Positions 23,103 through 32,092 of a stretch of 64,000 nt of DNA are shown here, in pieces; the first letter of the stretch is position 1, and each line of letters begins with the position of its first letter. Below the pieces are notes generated by a model. The model saw only the letters and a list, made by a program, of their open reading frames with translations. It was not told where the DNA came from and ran no database searches. The translations under genes and the position numbers were made by a program. This DNA comes from Actinoplanes italicus (GTDB lineage: Bacteria > Actinomycetota > Actinomycetes > Mycobacteriales > Micromonosporaceae), in assembly GCF_003001815.1 (NCBI RefSeq), contig NZ_PVMZ01000002.1:186001-250000 (forward strand), in the 5' to 3' direction.

Positions 23103-25451
23103 TCAGAGCCGTTCCCGCACGTCGTCCGGCACGACCTGGGACGGCACCGGCGGGGCGACCGCCCGCCCGACGGGACCCCGGTACGGGTCGTCACCGACCG
23201 GTGGCCAGGTCTCCACCACGGGAGCCACCGAAGGCTCGGCCGAATACGGCGGCGTGGGCGGAGGTGAGGGTGCCGGCGGAGGTGGGGGTGCCGTGGACCG
23301 GGGCGCCAGGCCGGTGCGGTTGAGCTTGTGCCAGCGCAGTCGTCCGCCGGTGAGAGCCGTAGTGGCCGACTGCAGCAGCACGAGGTACATCAGCTGCCGG
23401 TAGGCGAATTGCTGCAAAGGCAGCTTGAGCAGCGGCTTGAGCGACTCCCGGTCCATCCGGAACGCGACCGCCGCGGTGAACAGCTGCAGGGCCAGCATGC
23501 CGAACCAGGCGGTGACGGTCTCGTGCAGCTCCCAGAAGACCAGGCCGTACACGAGCATGATGTCGACCACCGGGGCGAGCATCGGCAACGCCAGCCCGAA
23601 CAGCGCCAGGAACGGCAGCCCCACCCGGCCGAACCGTCCGGACGGCCCGGAGTCGAACATCGCCTTGCGGTGCTTCCACATCGCCTGCATGGTCCCGTAG
23701 CTCCACCGGTACCGCTGCCGGTAGAGCTGTTCCATCGTGGTCGGCGCCTCGGTCCAGGCCCGGGCGTTCTCCTCGTAGACGACGCGCCAGCCGGCCCGGC
23801 AGAACGCCATGGTGACGTCGGTGTCCTCGGCCAGGGTCTCGTCGCTGACGCCGCCGACCTGGTTGAGCGCCTGCCGCCGGAACGCGCCGATCGCGCCCGG
23901 GACGGTGGGCATGCAGTTCATCACCTCGTAGAGGCGGCGGTCCAGGTTGAAGCCGATGACGTACTCGATGTGCTGCCAGAGGGCGACCGTGGTCTCCCGG
24001 TTGCCGACCTTGACGTTGCCGGCGACCGCGCCGACCGTGGGGTCGGCGAACGGCTGGACCAGCAGGCGCAGCGAGTCCTCCTCGAAGACGGTGTCGCCGT
24101 CGACCATGACGATCAGGTCGTGCCGGGCCAGGGCCACACCGGTGTTGAGGGCGTTCGGCTTGCCGCCGTTGGGCACCCGGACCACGCGCACGTTGGGGAG
24201 GGCCATCCGTTCGACCAGATCGGCGGTGCCGTCGGTGGACCCGTCATCGACGACGACCACCTCGATCTCGGTGTGGTCGCCGCCGGCCAGCGATCGGACG
24301 GCGGCCTCGATGCCCTCCTTCTCGTTGTAGGCGGGCACGATCACCGAGACCGGCTCGGTCACCGGTGGACCCCATGCCCAGTCCGGTCTGCGGCGCTGCC
24401 GGGCGTGCCGGGTGGCGAGGACCAGCAGCAGGAGCGTACGGCCGATGGTGAGCGACCCGACCACGAGGAAGAGGGCGCCGATCACGGTGACCAGGCCGTC
24501 GGCGAGGCCCACGGTCCAGAGCAGGGCCGTGCCCCGCAACCGGTCGCCGTCCGGCGCCGGCGGGTTGAGTGGCAGCGGCGCCGCCGTCTTCTCCCGGATG
24601 CCGAGGTTGAGGCCCTCGGTGACGGTGGTGAAGCGGTAGCCGCGGGCCTTCATCCGCGGGATGAACTCGTCGAGGGCCGCGACGGTCTGCGCGCGGTCGC
24701 CACCGGAGTCGTGGAACAGGATGACCGCCGACTGCCCGTCGGGCGGTGTGGCGTTCTCGATGATCTTCTGCGGACCGGGGCGCCGCCAGTCGTTGCTGTC
24801 CGTGTCGTTGACCACGACCAGGTAGCCGAGGGCGCCCGCTTCCTTGATCAGTTTCCAGTTGGTCTCGTCGATCGCGGCGTTCTTCGAGGAGTACGGGAAC
24901 CGGGCCAGGTTGGTCCGTACGCCGGTGGCCTTGGCGATCGCCATCTGGTTCTGGGACAGCTCGAGCTCCCGCCGCCACGGGGCGAGCCGTTGCATGTTCG
25001 GGTGGGTGAAGGTGTGCAGGCCGATCTCGTTGCCGTCCTCGACGACCCGCCGGGCCAGGTCCGGATGCCGGGCGACCTGGGATCCGACCATGAAGAAGGT
25101 GCCCTGTGCGTCGTGCCTGCGCAGTACCTCGAGCACCTTCGCCGTCCAGGCCGGGTCGGGCCCGTCGTCGAAGGTGAGGGCGATGGTGCGGTCCGGCAGC
25201 CGGGTGGTGCTCTCCTGACCGCCGGTCGTGTTGATGATCGGTCCGCCGCGCAGCACGGCGGCCGGCACTCCGGCCTGGTCGCCGACCTCGGTCTCGACGT
25301 GATCGCCGGCGAACTCGGCGTTGATGTAGGCCTGGACGATCAGTACGGCCACGAACGACCCGGCGAGCAGGGAGCCGAGGAGCACCCGCGGCCGGGGCAG
25401 GATGCGCCGGCGGCCGGCCGGGCGGGCCCGGTGGCCGGGACCGGCGCTCAC
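23103..25451 (-). CDS. Polysaccharide deacetylase fused to GT2 glycosyltransferase
   Basis: A 782-residue membrane protein. After TM1 (about 22-42) comes a NodB-type deacetylase (TFDDGPDP at 93-100 and LHTFTHPNM), then a TM pair. A family 2 glycosyltransferase follows (VVDDGSTDGT, MVDGDTVF, AEDTDVT and the RQRYRWSYGT form of QXXRW), then C-terminal TMs and a Pro-rich tail. The fusion would polymerise and deacetylate an N-acetylhexosamine polymer, as NodC plus NodB or PNAG enzymes do separately. GTG 25451 overlaps the stop of the upstream gene (GTGA), so the two are coupled. Product not known. Confidence 0.88.
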   Translation of the reverse strand: MSAGPGHRARPAGRRRILPRPRVLLGSLLAGSFVAVLIVQAYINAEFAGDHVETEVGDQAGVPAAVLRGGPIINTTGGQESTTRLPDRTIALTFDDGPDPAWTAKVLEVLRRHDAQGTFFMVGSQVARHPDLARRVVEDGNEIGLHTFTHPNMQRLAPWRRELELSQNQMAIAKATGVRTNLARFPYSSKNAAIDETNWKLIKEAGALGYLVVVNDTDSNDWRRPGPQKIIENATPPDGQSAVILFHDSGGDRAQTVAALDEFIPRMKARGYRFTTVTEGLNLGIREKTAAPLPLNPPAPDGDRLRGTALLWTVGLADGLVTVIGALFLVVGSLTIGRTLLLLVLATRHARQRRRPDWAWGPPVTEPVSVIVPAYNEKEGIEAAVRSLAGGDHTEIEVVVVDDGSTDGTADLVERMALPNVRVVRVPNGGKPNALNTGVALARHDLIVMVDGDTVFEEDSLRLLVQPFADPTVGAVAGNVKVGNRETTVALWQHIEYVIGFNLDRRLYEVMNCMPTVPGAIGAFRRQALNQVGGVSDETLAEDTDVTMAFCRAGWRVVYEENARAWTEAPTTMEQLYRQRYRWSYGTMQAMWKHRKAMFDSGPSGRFGRVGLPFLALFGLALPMLAPVVDIMLVYGLVFWELHETVTAWFGMLALQLFTAAVAFRMDRESLKPLLKLPLQQFAYRQLMYLVLLQSATTALTGGRLRWHKLNRTGLAPRSTAPPPPPAPSPPPTPPYSAEPSVAPVVETWPPVGDDPYRGPVGRAVAPPVPSQVVPDDVRERL

Positions 25452-26164
25452 GGCGCGGCCCGGGTGCTCGGCACGGCCGCGTCCGCGGGGTCGTGGTCGG
25501 CGGCCGGCCGCGACGGGGTGGGCGTGTCGGTGGGCGCGGTGGTGACGGTGGTGACCGGGCCGCTGGTCTCCGGTACGGGTCCGCCGCCGCCGGTGCCGCC
25601 GCTGTCCGGGTTCTGCACGACCGGCGGCGGGACCGGCTCGACCGGTGTGCCGGAGCCGGGGCCGGGCTCGGGCTCCTGGCTCACGGATCCGGACTCGACC
25701 GGTTTGGTGACCGGCCCGGCCGGCGAGCGGGACGGCGACGGACTGGGGCTCGGTGACTTCGTCGTTTTCCCGGATGTCCGCGGTGTCGCGGAGGGGGACG
25801 GGCGCGTGCCGGTGGCGTTGCGGTGCGTCGACTCGACGACCGGCCGTGCCGTGGTGGCGCTCGGCGACGGCGGCGGTGTGCGGGTGGGCCGCGGGGCCGG
25901 CTCGTCGTCGTCGGACTCCTCGTCGAAGACGGGGAACGGCAGCACGGCGCTCGAGCTGACCGGGCCGCCGGCGAGACTGACGCTGACCAGGCCACCGTAG
26001 GCGACCAGGAGGACGCCGAAGGCCAGGGCGACGCCACGGAGGACTCGGCTGCGTCGTCCGGTGGAGTCCACGAACACCGGCGCGGGCTCCGGTACGGCGA
26101 TCACTTCCGTGTCGGGGAAGTGAGGGTCGACGTTGTGCGGGGTCTTGGGCTCCTGCGAAGTCAC
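25448..26164 (-). CDS. Membrane protein with long Pro/Ser/Thr-rich exported tail
   Basis: A 238-residue protein: acidic cytosolic start (VTSQEPKTPHNVDPHF), one TM helix (about 45-66, LRGVALAFGVLLVAYGGLV), then about 170 residues almost wholly of Pro, Ser, Thr, Gly and Glu. The tail should lie outside the membrane and looks like a wall-spanning or O-mannosylated stalk; a protein O-mannosyltransferase is encoded nearby. GTG 26164 is set by a -10 box; 26209 would add 15 residues. It forms a two-gene operon with the deacetylase-GT2 gene. Role unknown. Confidence 0.72.
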   Translation of the reverse strand: MTSQEPKTPHNVDPHFPDTEVIAVPEPAPVFVDSTGRRSRVLRGVALAFGVLLVAYGGLVSVSLAGGPVSSSAVLPFPVFDEESDDDEPAPRPTRTPPPSPSATTARPVVESTHRNATGTRPSPSATPRTSGKTTKSPSPSPSPSRSPAGPVTKPVESGSVSQEPEPGPGSGTPVEPVPPPVVQNPDSGGTGGGGPVPETSGPVTTVTTAPTDTPTPSRPAADHDPADAAVPSTRAAP

Positions 26165-26177
26165 GCGGCGAAGCTTA
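26162..26177 (-). promoter_or_regulatory. -10 box of the polysaccharide operon
   Basis: TAAGCT on the minus strand (26172-26177) is 7 nt before GTG 26164, at the edge of an unusually AT-rich stretch. Confidence 0.5.
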
Positions 26178-26625
26178 AGAACATTTATTGCGATCTTGGC
26201 ACAGATCACTCACAAGGGTGACAGGCCGCTGATTACATGAAATGGGACGAAATGGTGGTGCGTCAGGTTTGGCCCGGTGGGGACGGGTGTGCCGGCCCGG
26301 TCCGCCATTTCGCTGAGCTGCGGTGCGGTGCGAAAACAAATGAGGTTACGCGGTTTTGCTCGCCAATTTGTTGTCGCATTCCCGACTGTTTTAACGAGCA
26401 GATCTCACAAAGAGATAAGGACCTTAAGCGAGATTAGAGCGTATTGTCCGAATCTCTGGGATGGTGGGAGCACCGCCACAATCTCGGGCCGGCACCCGTT
26501 GTGCGCGACATCTCCGCTCGTTAAGCTCTTCTTGCGCGCCCCAATCGCCCGCTTCCCCCGTGGCAGGCGATCGGGGCGCGCCCTTTCGTTTTCCGGCGAG
26601 TCCGACCGGATCCGGGCGGGCCCGG
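26178..26625. other. Relatively AT-rich gap, possible small RNA
   Basis: No protein gene is convincing. Bases 26325-26460 hold runs such as gcgaaaacaaatgagg and ctgttttaacgagcag that are far less GC-rich than anything else in the window. The gap ends in a strong plus-strand terminator at 26534-26590 with no recognised gene in front of it. Confidence 0.45.
26534..26590 (+). terminator. Intrinsic terminator without an assigned upstream gene
   Basis: Arms 26534-26542 and 26573-26581 (9 bp) continue after one A-C mismatch with six more pairs (26544-26549 / 26566-26571), then cc and tttcgtttt. The T-run is on the plus strand only, so it terminates rightward transcription. Confidence 0.7.
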
Positions 26626-28209
26626 CTAGATCCAGCGGCCGCCCAGCCACATCCGCACCGACCAATCGTCGTACGGCATGAGCGTGCCCACAAAAACCGG
26701 GTAGAAGTAGGCGAAACAAAGCGCAACCAGGACGACGTACGTGGACACGACGACCGTGCCCACCAGTTGCCGGTCGGTCCGCGCCGCGCCGGTCGCCATC
26801 CCCTCCGTCGGCGTCATGATCGCCCCGAGGACGTAGACCACCGCGAGGATCAGGAACGGCAGCGCCGGCATCGCGTAGAAGGCGAACATGGTCCGGCCGT
26901 CCTTGACCGCGAAGTAGAACCACGGCAGCAGCCCGGCGGCGACCCCGGTCATGATCGCGTAGGCCCGCCAGTCGCGCCGCGCGACGCCGAACCAGGCCAG
27001 CGCGCCCAGCGCCGGCAGGAACGACCACCACAGGATCGGCGTGCCGACCAGCAGGATCTCGGCCGCGCAGCTCGCCGCCCCGCAGGTGCCGGCGGACGAC
27101 CAGTAGAACGCCACCGGCCGCCCGAGCAGCAGCCACTGCCACGGCCACGACTGGTAGGTGTGCTTCTGCGTCAGTCCGGTGTGGAACTTGAACGCTTCCT
27201 TGTGGTAGTGGATCAGGTTGAGCAGGTCACCGATGACCGGCGGCTCGCTCCAGCCGTTGTCGGCCCGGTAGTGCCGGTAGTAGCCGTTGTCGGTGACGAA
27301 CCAGCCGGTCCAGCTGGCCAGGTAGACCACGATCGACAGGACGAAGGTGAGCGCGAGCCAGCCGATGTCGCCGAGGATCCCGGCGATGATCGGGCCGCGG
27401 ACCCCGGCGGACCGGCGGGCCTGCGAGCGCCAGACGAGGACCAGCGCCGCGAAGAACGGGGCGAAGAACAGGGCACTCCACTTGACACTGCACGCCATCC
27501 CGAAGCAGATGCCGGAGACGAGCAGCCACCACGGGATGAACCGGGGGATGTGCGGTGTGGCCGACGGGTCGTATCCGCGCTCCAGCGCCCGCTGCCAGTT
27601 GCGCCGGTAGTGGTCGCGGTCGAGCACCAGCGCGGCGAACGTCATCAGGATGAACAGGCCGATGAAGATGTCCAGCAGCGAGGTGCGCGACAGGACCAGC
27701 TGGAAACCGTCCAGCGCCATCAGCAGACCCGCGATCCCGGCCAGCACGATCGAGTGGAACAGCCGGTAGGCGACCCGGATCAGGATCATCACCATCAGCG
27801 TGCCGGCGACCGCGGTGGAGAACCGCCAGCCCATCTCGGTGTTGCCGTAGATCATCTCGCCGAGCGCGATCAGCCACTTGCCCAGCGGCGGGTGCACCAC
27901 GTAGGCGGCGCCGTTGGTCTTCTCGTCCCACTCGATGCCGTGCTGCAGCATGTCCCAGGCGTCGGTCGGGTAGTACACCTCGTCGAAGATGTAGCCCTTC
28001 GGCTTGTCCACCCCGGCGAACCGCAGGACCCCGGCGACCACCGTGATGATCACGGTGACCAGCCACGAGTACGGGTCGAACCGGCGGTCCAGCGTCGACA
28101 GGCGCCGCCGGACCACCGCTGGGAGGACGCGCACGCCCGGGGACGACTCCGCCCCGGTGGGGGAGTCCGCGGTGGTGAGTTCTGTCTCAGCTGTCGCCGC
28201 CGTCGTCAC
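26626..28209 (-). CDS. Protein O-mannosyltransferase (PMT, GT39)
   Basis: A 527-residue integral membrane protein with about ten TM helices. It transfers mannose from polyprenyl-phosphomannose to Ser/Thr of secreted proteins. GT39 features: FDEVYYPTDA (the acidic D-E in the first external loop), YVVHPPLGKWLIALGE, LDGFQLVLSRT and SVKWSALF. GTG 28209 has a -10 box 6 nt upstream; the open frame reaches 28800 but there overlaps rsmI. It is divergent from rsmI, the usual actinobacterial arrangement. Likely clients include the Pro/Thr-rich exported proteins in this window. Confidence 0.92.
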   Translation of the reverse strand: MTTAATAETELTTADSPTGAESSPGVRVLPAVVRRRLSTLDRRFDPYSWLVTVIITVVAGVLRFAGVDKPKGYIFDEVYYPTDAWDMLQHGIEWDEKTNGAAYVVHPPLGKWLIALGEMIYGNTEMGWRFSTAVAGTLMVMILIRVAYRLFHSIVLAGIAGLLMALDGFQLVLSRTSLLDIFIGLFILMTFAALVLDRDHYRRNWQRALERGYDPSATPHIPRFIPWWLLVSGICFGMACSVKWSALFFAPFFAALVLVWRSQARRSAGVRGPIIAGILGDIGWLALTFVLSIVVYLASWTGWFVTDNGYYRHYRADNGWSEPPVIGDLLNLIHYHKEAFKFHTGLTQKHTYQSWPWQWLLLGRPVAFYWSSAGTCGAASCAAEILLVGTPILWWSFLPALGALAWFGVARRDWRAYAIMTGVAAGLLPWFYFAVKDGRTMFAFYAMPALPFLILAVVYVLGAIMTPTEGMATGAARTDRQLVGTVVVSTYVVLVALCFAYFYPVFVGTLMPYDDWSVRMWLGGRWI

Positions 28210-28221
28210 CCCGCGATCGTA
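28207..28221 (-). promoter_or_regulatory. -10 box of the PMT gene
   Basis: TACGAT on the minus strand (28216-28221) lies 6 nt before GTG 28209. Confidence 0.5.
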
Positions 28222-28284
28222 GGCCCAGGCGCTGAGAACCGACGCCCGCCGTCGGCGCGTCCTGACATGTGATGGACTTTTCCG

Positions 28285-29142
28285 ATGCCTGATGCAGAAG
28301 AACCCGGCGGCAGGGTCGTCCTGGCGGGCGCGCCGCTGGGCAACACCGGCGACGCCTCGACCCGGTTGCGCGAGGTCCTGGCCTCGGCGGACGTCGTCGC
28401 CGCGGAGGACACCCGGCGCCTGGCCCGGCTCGCCAAGGATCTCGGCGTGACGGTGCGCGGGCGGGTGGTCTCCTACTTCGAGGGCAACGACGAACGGCGT
28501 ACCCCCGAATTGGTCGAAGCCCTTCGATCCGGTGCCGTCGTCGCCGTGGTGACCGACGGTGGCATGCCGAGTGTCTCCGACCCCGGCTACCGCCTGGTCC
28601 GTGCCGCGCTCGACGCTGGATTCCCGGTGACCGCGGCGCCGGGCCCCAGCGCCGTGACCACCGCACTGGCACTGTCCGGCCTGCCCAGCGACCGTTTCGT
28701 TTTCGAGGGCTTCCTGCCACGCTCCGGCTCCGGTCGCCGGTCCCGGCTGCGCGAGCTCGCCGCCGAGCCGCGCACGCTGGTCTTCTTCGAGGCCCCGCAT
28801 CGGATCAAGGGCGCGCTGGAGGATCTGGCGGCGACCTTCGGCGCGGACCGCCCGGCCGCGATCTGCCGGGAGCTGACCAAGACGTACGAGGAGATCCGCC
28901 GCGACACCCTGGGCGCTCTGGCCGAGGGCGCGGCCCAGGATCCGCCGCGCGGCGAGATCACGCTGGTGGTGGCTGGTGCGCCGGCCGGTCCGCCGGCCGC
29001 GCCCGGCGACGATGAGCTACGGGAGGCGGTGGCCCGGCGCGAGGCCGGCGGGGAGAGCCGCCGGGACGCGATCCAGGCCGTCGCCGACGCCTACGGTCTG
29101 CGTAGGCGCGCGGTCTACGCCCTGGTCCATGAAAAGCCCTGA
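28285..29142 (+). CDS. rsmI: 16S rRNA (cytidine-1402-2'-O)-methyltransferase
   Basis: A 285-residue SAM-dependent enzyme modifying C1402 of 16S rRNA in the ribosomal decoding centre. Family motifs: LGNTGDASTRLREVL near the N-terminus, VAAEDTRRLARL, VTDGGMPSVSDPGYRLV and EAPHRIKGALEDL. The usual opening phrase ATPIGNLGD appears as GAPLGNTGD. The stop is followed by a 20-bp tandem duplication that copies the end of the convergent gene. No neighbouring ribosomal gene is co-transcribed. Confidence 0.94.
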   Translation: MPDAEEPGGRVVLAGAPLGNTGDASTRLREVLASADVVAAEDTRRLARLAKDLGVTVRGRVVSYFEGNDERRTPELVEALRSGAVVAVVTDGGMPSVSDPGYRLVRAALDAGFPVTAAPGPSAVTTALALSGLPSDRFVFEGFLPRSGSGRRSRLRELAAEPRTLVFFEAPHRIKGALEDLAATFGADRPAAICRELTKTYEEIRRDTLGALAEGAAQDPPRGEITLVVAGAPAGPPAAPGDDELREAVARREAGGESRRDAIQAVADAYGLRRRAVYALVHEKP

Positions 29143-29144
29143 CC

Positions 29145-29184
29145 TTCTAGTACGCGGAGACGAGTTCTAGTACGCGGAGACGAG
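29145..29184. repeat. 20-bp perfect tandem duplication
   Basis: The unit ttctagtacgcggagacgag occurs at 29145-29164 and 29165-29184. It covers the last codons and stop of the minus-strand gene ending at 29167, so a copy of that gene's end lies just past its stop. Confidence 0.92.
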
Positions 29185-30087
29185 GAACCCACCGAGCAGG
29201 AGCAGCGGCCCGAGGAAACTGGCGATCGTCGCGGACCGCCGGGTCGGCCGGGTCGGCAGCCGCCGTGCGCCGGTGGCCTCCGCGATGCCGTAACCACAGA
29301 TCAGCACGAGCAGGAAGCCGAGTCCCCAGCGCAGGTGCATGAGCGGCCCGGCCGGTGCGGTGTAGACCTGGCCGCTGTCCGGGCTCACCATCCGGGCCGG
29401 GGAGACCGCGCCCGGGTGCCGCCGGTCGCCGTCGATGCCGAGCAGGGTGACCTGCGACACCGTGGAGCCGCCGTCGGCGGTGGCGAACCGTCCGGTGCAG
29501 CGCTGGGTCAGCCCGTCGCCCTGGCAGAGCGTCGTCGTCGCGTACCCCCGGTCGCCGTGCCCGACCGCCAGCCAGAACGGCTCCGCGCTGACCCAGCCGA
29601 AGAAGGCCGCCACCAGGCTCAGCACGACCAGGCAGAACAGCGCGGTCAGCGGGTTGTGGGCCGGTGGGCGCCGGCGCCTGCCGGGTGGCCGGTCGTGGCC
29701 GGCGGCCTCGGCGGCGGCCCGCTGCTCCTCGGTGAGCCAGAACGGCGAGTTCTCCATCCGTTCCAGCCGGGCCTCGACCTCGGGTTCGCCGAGCACCTCG
29801 GGCAGCGGCGTGACGCCCGGCCGGGCGACCCGCTCCGGCTCGATGATCATCAGCTCCCCGGCGGTGGCGAGTCGTGATCCGCCCGGGGGCTCGGCGGGTG
29901 GCGGTTCGGCCAGGTGCCGGGTGAGGTCACGGACCCCGGCGGCGTGCGCCGCGGCGACGGGCGGGCCGGCGTCGGCCTCGTCCGGGCCGGCCTCCGCGTG
30001 CCACCAGGCGTCCTCGGCATCGGACAGGGTCCACGGGTTGCCCTGATCGCTGGGCGTTTCCCCTGGTTGTGGAACGTTTCCGGTCAC
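29167..30087 (-). CDS. Three-TM membrane protein, function unknown
   Basis: A 306-residue protein. Residues 1-145 are hydrophilic, acidic and Pro-rich with no domain I recognise. A TM helix (about 148-167) is followed by an external loop of about 75 residues carrying two Cys ([10 protein letters not shown]) that could form a disulfide. Two C-terminal TM helices (about 250-270 and 285-303) follow. GTG 30087 is the start; ATG codons further in would lose only disordered sequence. It is divergent from metG and converges on rsmI. Not identified. Confidence 0.7.
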   Translation of the reverse strand: MTGNVPQPGETPSDQGNPWTLSDAEDAWWHAEAGPDEADAGPPVAAAHAAGVRDLTRHLAEPPPAEPPGGSRLATAGELMIIEPERVARPGVTPLPEVLGEPEVEARLERMENSPFWLTEEQRAAAEAAGHDRPPGRRRRPPAHNPLTALFCLVVLSLVAAFFGWVSAEPFWLAVGHGDRGYATTTLCQGDGLTQRCTGRFATADGGSTVSQVTLLGIDGDRRHPGAVSPARMVSPDSGQVYTAPAGPLMHLRWGLGFLLVLICGYGIAEATGARRLPTRPTRRSATIASFLGPLLLLGGFLVSAY

Positions 30088-30205
30088 CTGCCCATTGAAC
30101 GCCGGAGGCCTGCGGTGAGCACGTCAATGATCGGGCGTGTCGGGACAAATCGGCACAGCGGCGCGGCGGGCGGCAATCCGTTCGCGGGCCGCCGCGAGCG
30201 GTCAC

Positions 30206-30222
30206 TACGCTTGTACGTCATG
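30206..30222 (+). promoter_or_regulatory. -10 box of leaderless metG
   Basis: TACGCT at 30206-30211 is 8 nt before ATG 30220, with no ribosome site. Confidence 0.45.
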
Positions 30223-32025
30223 AGTCACGTTCTCGCCGCGGTCGCCTGGCCCTACGCCAACGGCCCGCGCCACATCGGTCATGTCTCCGGCTTCGGGGTG
30301 CCCTCCGACGTTTTCAGCCGGTACATGCGGATGGCCGGCCACGACGTGCTCATGGTGTCCGGCACCGACGAGCACGGCACCCCGATCCAGGTGCAGGCCG
30401 ACGCCGACGGGGTGACCCCGCGGCAGCTCGCCGACCGCTACAACCGGGTGATCGTGGAGGACCTGCACGGCCTGGGCCTGTCCTACGACCTGTTCACCCG
30501 CACCACCACCCGCAACCACTACGCCGTCGTGCAGGAGCTGTTCGAGGGGCTGCACCACAACGGCTACATCGTCGCCCGCACCACGCTCGGCGCGATCTCC
30601 CCGTCCACCGGCCGCACCCTGCCCGACCGCTACATCGAGGGCACCTGCCCGATCTGCGGTTACGAGGGCGCCCGCGGCGACCAGTGCGACAACTGCGGCA
30701 ACCAGCTCGACCCGGAGCAGCTGGTCAACCCGCGCTCGCGGATCAACGGCGAAACCCCGCAGTTCGTCGAGACCGAGCACTTCTTCCTCGACCTGCCGGC
30801 GTTCGCCGAGGCGATCGGGGCCTGGCTGGACCGCCGGGAGAACTGGCGGCCCAACGTCCTCAAGTTCTCCCGCAACCTGCTCGACGACCTGCAGCCCCGG
30901 GCCATCACCCGTGACCTCGAGTGGGGCGTGCCGATCCCGCTGGACGGCTGGCGCGACCGCAACGACAAGCGCATCTACGTCTGGTTCGACGCGGTCATCG
31001 GCTACCTGTCGGCGTCCATCGAGTGGGCGCGGCGCACCGGCGACCCGGAGGCGTGGCGGCAGTGGTGGTCGGCCGACGCGCAGGGCAAGGACGCGCTCGG
31101 CTACTACTTCATGGGCAAGGACAACATCGTCTTCCACTCGGTGATCTGGCCGGCGTTGCTGCTCGGCTACTCCGGTGAGGGCGACAAGGCGGGCGACGCC
31201 GGATCGCTGGGCAGGCTCAACCTGCCGACCGAGGTCGTCTCCAGCGAGTATCTGACGATGGAGGGCAAGAAGTTCTCCTCCTCGCGCCGCGTGGTCATCT
31301 ACGTGCGCGACTTCCTGGAGCGCTACGACGCCGACGCCCTGCGCTACTTCATCGCGGCCGCCGGACCGGAGTCCAACGACACCGACTTCACCTGGGCCGA
31401 GTTCGTCCGGCGCAACAACGACGAGCTGGTCGCCGGCTGGGGCAACCTGGTCAACAGGTCGGTCTCGATGGCCGCGAAGAACTTCGGTGAGATCCCGGCC
31501 GCCGGTGAGCTGACCGCCGAGGACCGTGCCGTGCTGGAGGTGTCCAGGGCCGGTTTCGCCACGGTCGGCGAGCTGATCGGCAAGCACCGGCAGAAAGCGG
31601 CGATCGGCGAGGCGATGCGGGTCGTGGCCGAGGCCAACAAGTACCTCTCCGAGCAGGCCCCGTGGAAGCTGAAGTCCGACGAGGACAAGCCGCGGCAGGC
31701 CACCGTGCTGCACGTGGCGCTGCAGGTGATCAGTGACGCGAACACGCTGCTCACCCCGTTCCTGCCGCACTCCGCGCAGAAGGTGTTCGAGCTGCTCGGC
31801 GGCGAGGGCGTGCACGCGCCGATGCCGCGTATCGAGGAGGTCGAGGACCTCGACGGCGGCCCCGGCTACCCGATCCTGACCGGCGACTACACGACCGGCG
31901 CCCGCTGGGAGTCGGTGCCGATCACCGCGGGCACTCCGCTGGCCGCCCCGAAACCGGTGTTCCGCAAGCTCGACCCGTCAGTCGTCGAGGAGGAGCTGGC
32001 CCGCCTCGGCAACGACGAATCCTGA
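30220..32025 (+). CDS. metG: Methionine--tRNA ligase
   Basis: A 601-residue class I synthetase that charges tRNA-Met. The HIGH motif is present as [13 protein letters not shown] zinc knuckle lies in the connective domain ([18 protein letters not shown]), and the second catalytic motif is the variant KKFSSSR in place of KMSKS. The C-terminal helical anticodon domain is complete; the extra EMAP-like tRNA-binding domain of some bacterial enzymes is absent. The frame is open back to 29914 but that part overlaps the divergent gene; ATG 30220 with its -10 box is right. Confidence 0.96.
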   Translation: MSHVLAAVAWPYANGPRHIGHVSGFGVPSDVFSRYMRMAGHDVLMVSGTDEHGTPIQVQADADGVTPRQLADRYNRVIVEDLHGLGLSYDLFTRTTTRNHYAVVQELFEGLHHNGYIVARTTLGAISPSTGRTLPDRYIEGTCPICGYEGARGDQCDNCGNQLDPEQLVNPRSRINGETPQFVETEHFFLDLPAFAEAIGAWLDRRENWRPNVLKFSRNLLDDLQPRAITRDLEWGVPIPLDGWRDRNDKRIYVWFDAVIGYLSASIEWARRTGDPEAWRQWWSADAQGKDALGYYFMGKDNIVFHSVIWPALLLGYSGEGDKAGDAGSLGRLNLPTEVVSSEYLTMEGKKFSSSRRVVIYVRDFLERYDADALRYFIAAAGPESNDTDFTWAEFVRRNNDELVAGWGNLVNRSVSMAAKNFGEIPAAGELTAEDRAVLEVSRAGFATVGELIGKHRQKAAIGEAMRVVAEANKYLSEQAPWKLKSDEDKPRQATVLHVALQVISDANTLLTPFLPHSAQKVFELLGGEGVHAPMPRIEEVEDLDGGPGYPILTGDYTTGARWESVPITAGTPLAAPKPVFRKLDPSVVEEELARLGNDES

Positions 32026-32039
32026 CCGGACCGCACATG

Positions 32040-32075
32040 CGATGCCCGCCGGGACGGCGTTCCCGGCGGGCATCG
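32040..32075. terminator. Bidirectional terminator hairpin after metG
   Basis: A perfect 15-bp stem (cgatgcccgccggga and its complement) with a 6-nt loop lies between metG and the convergent unknown gene. Confidence 0.8.
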
Positions 32076-32092
32076 GCGTTGTGAGACAACCG

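Noticed and set aside
28210..28800. N-terminal extension of the PMT gene
   Set aside because: It lies opposite the start of rsmI, which has full family motifs; the PMT start at 28209 has its own -10 box.
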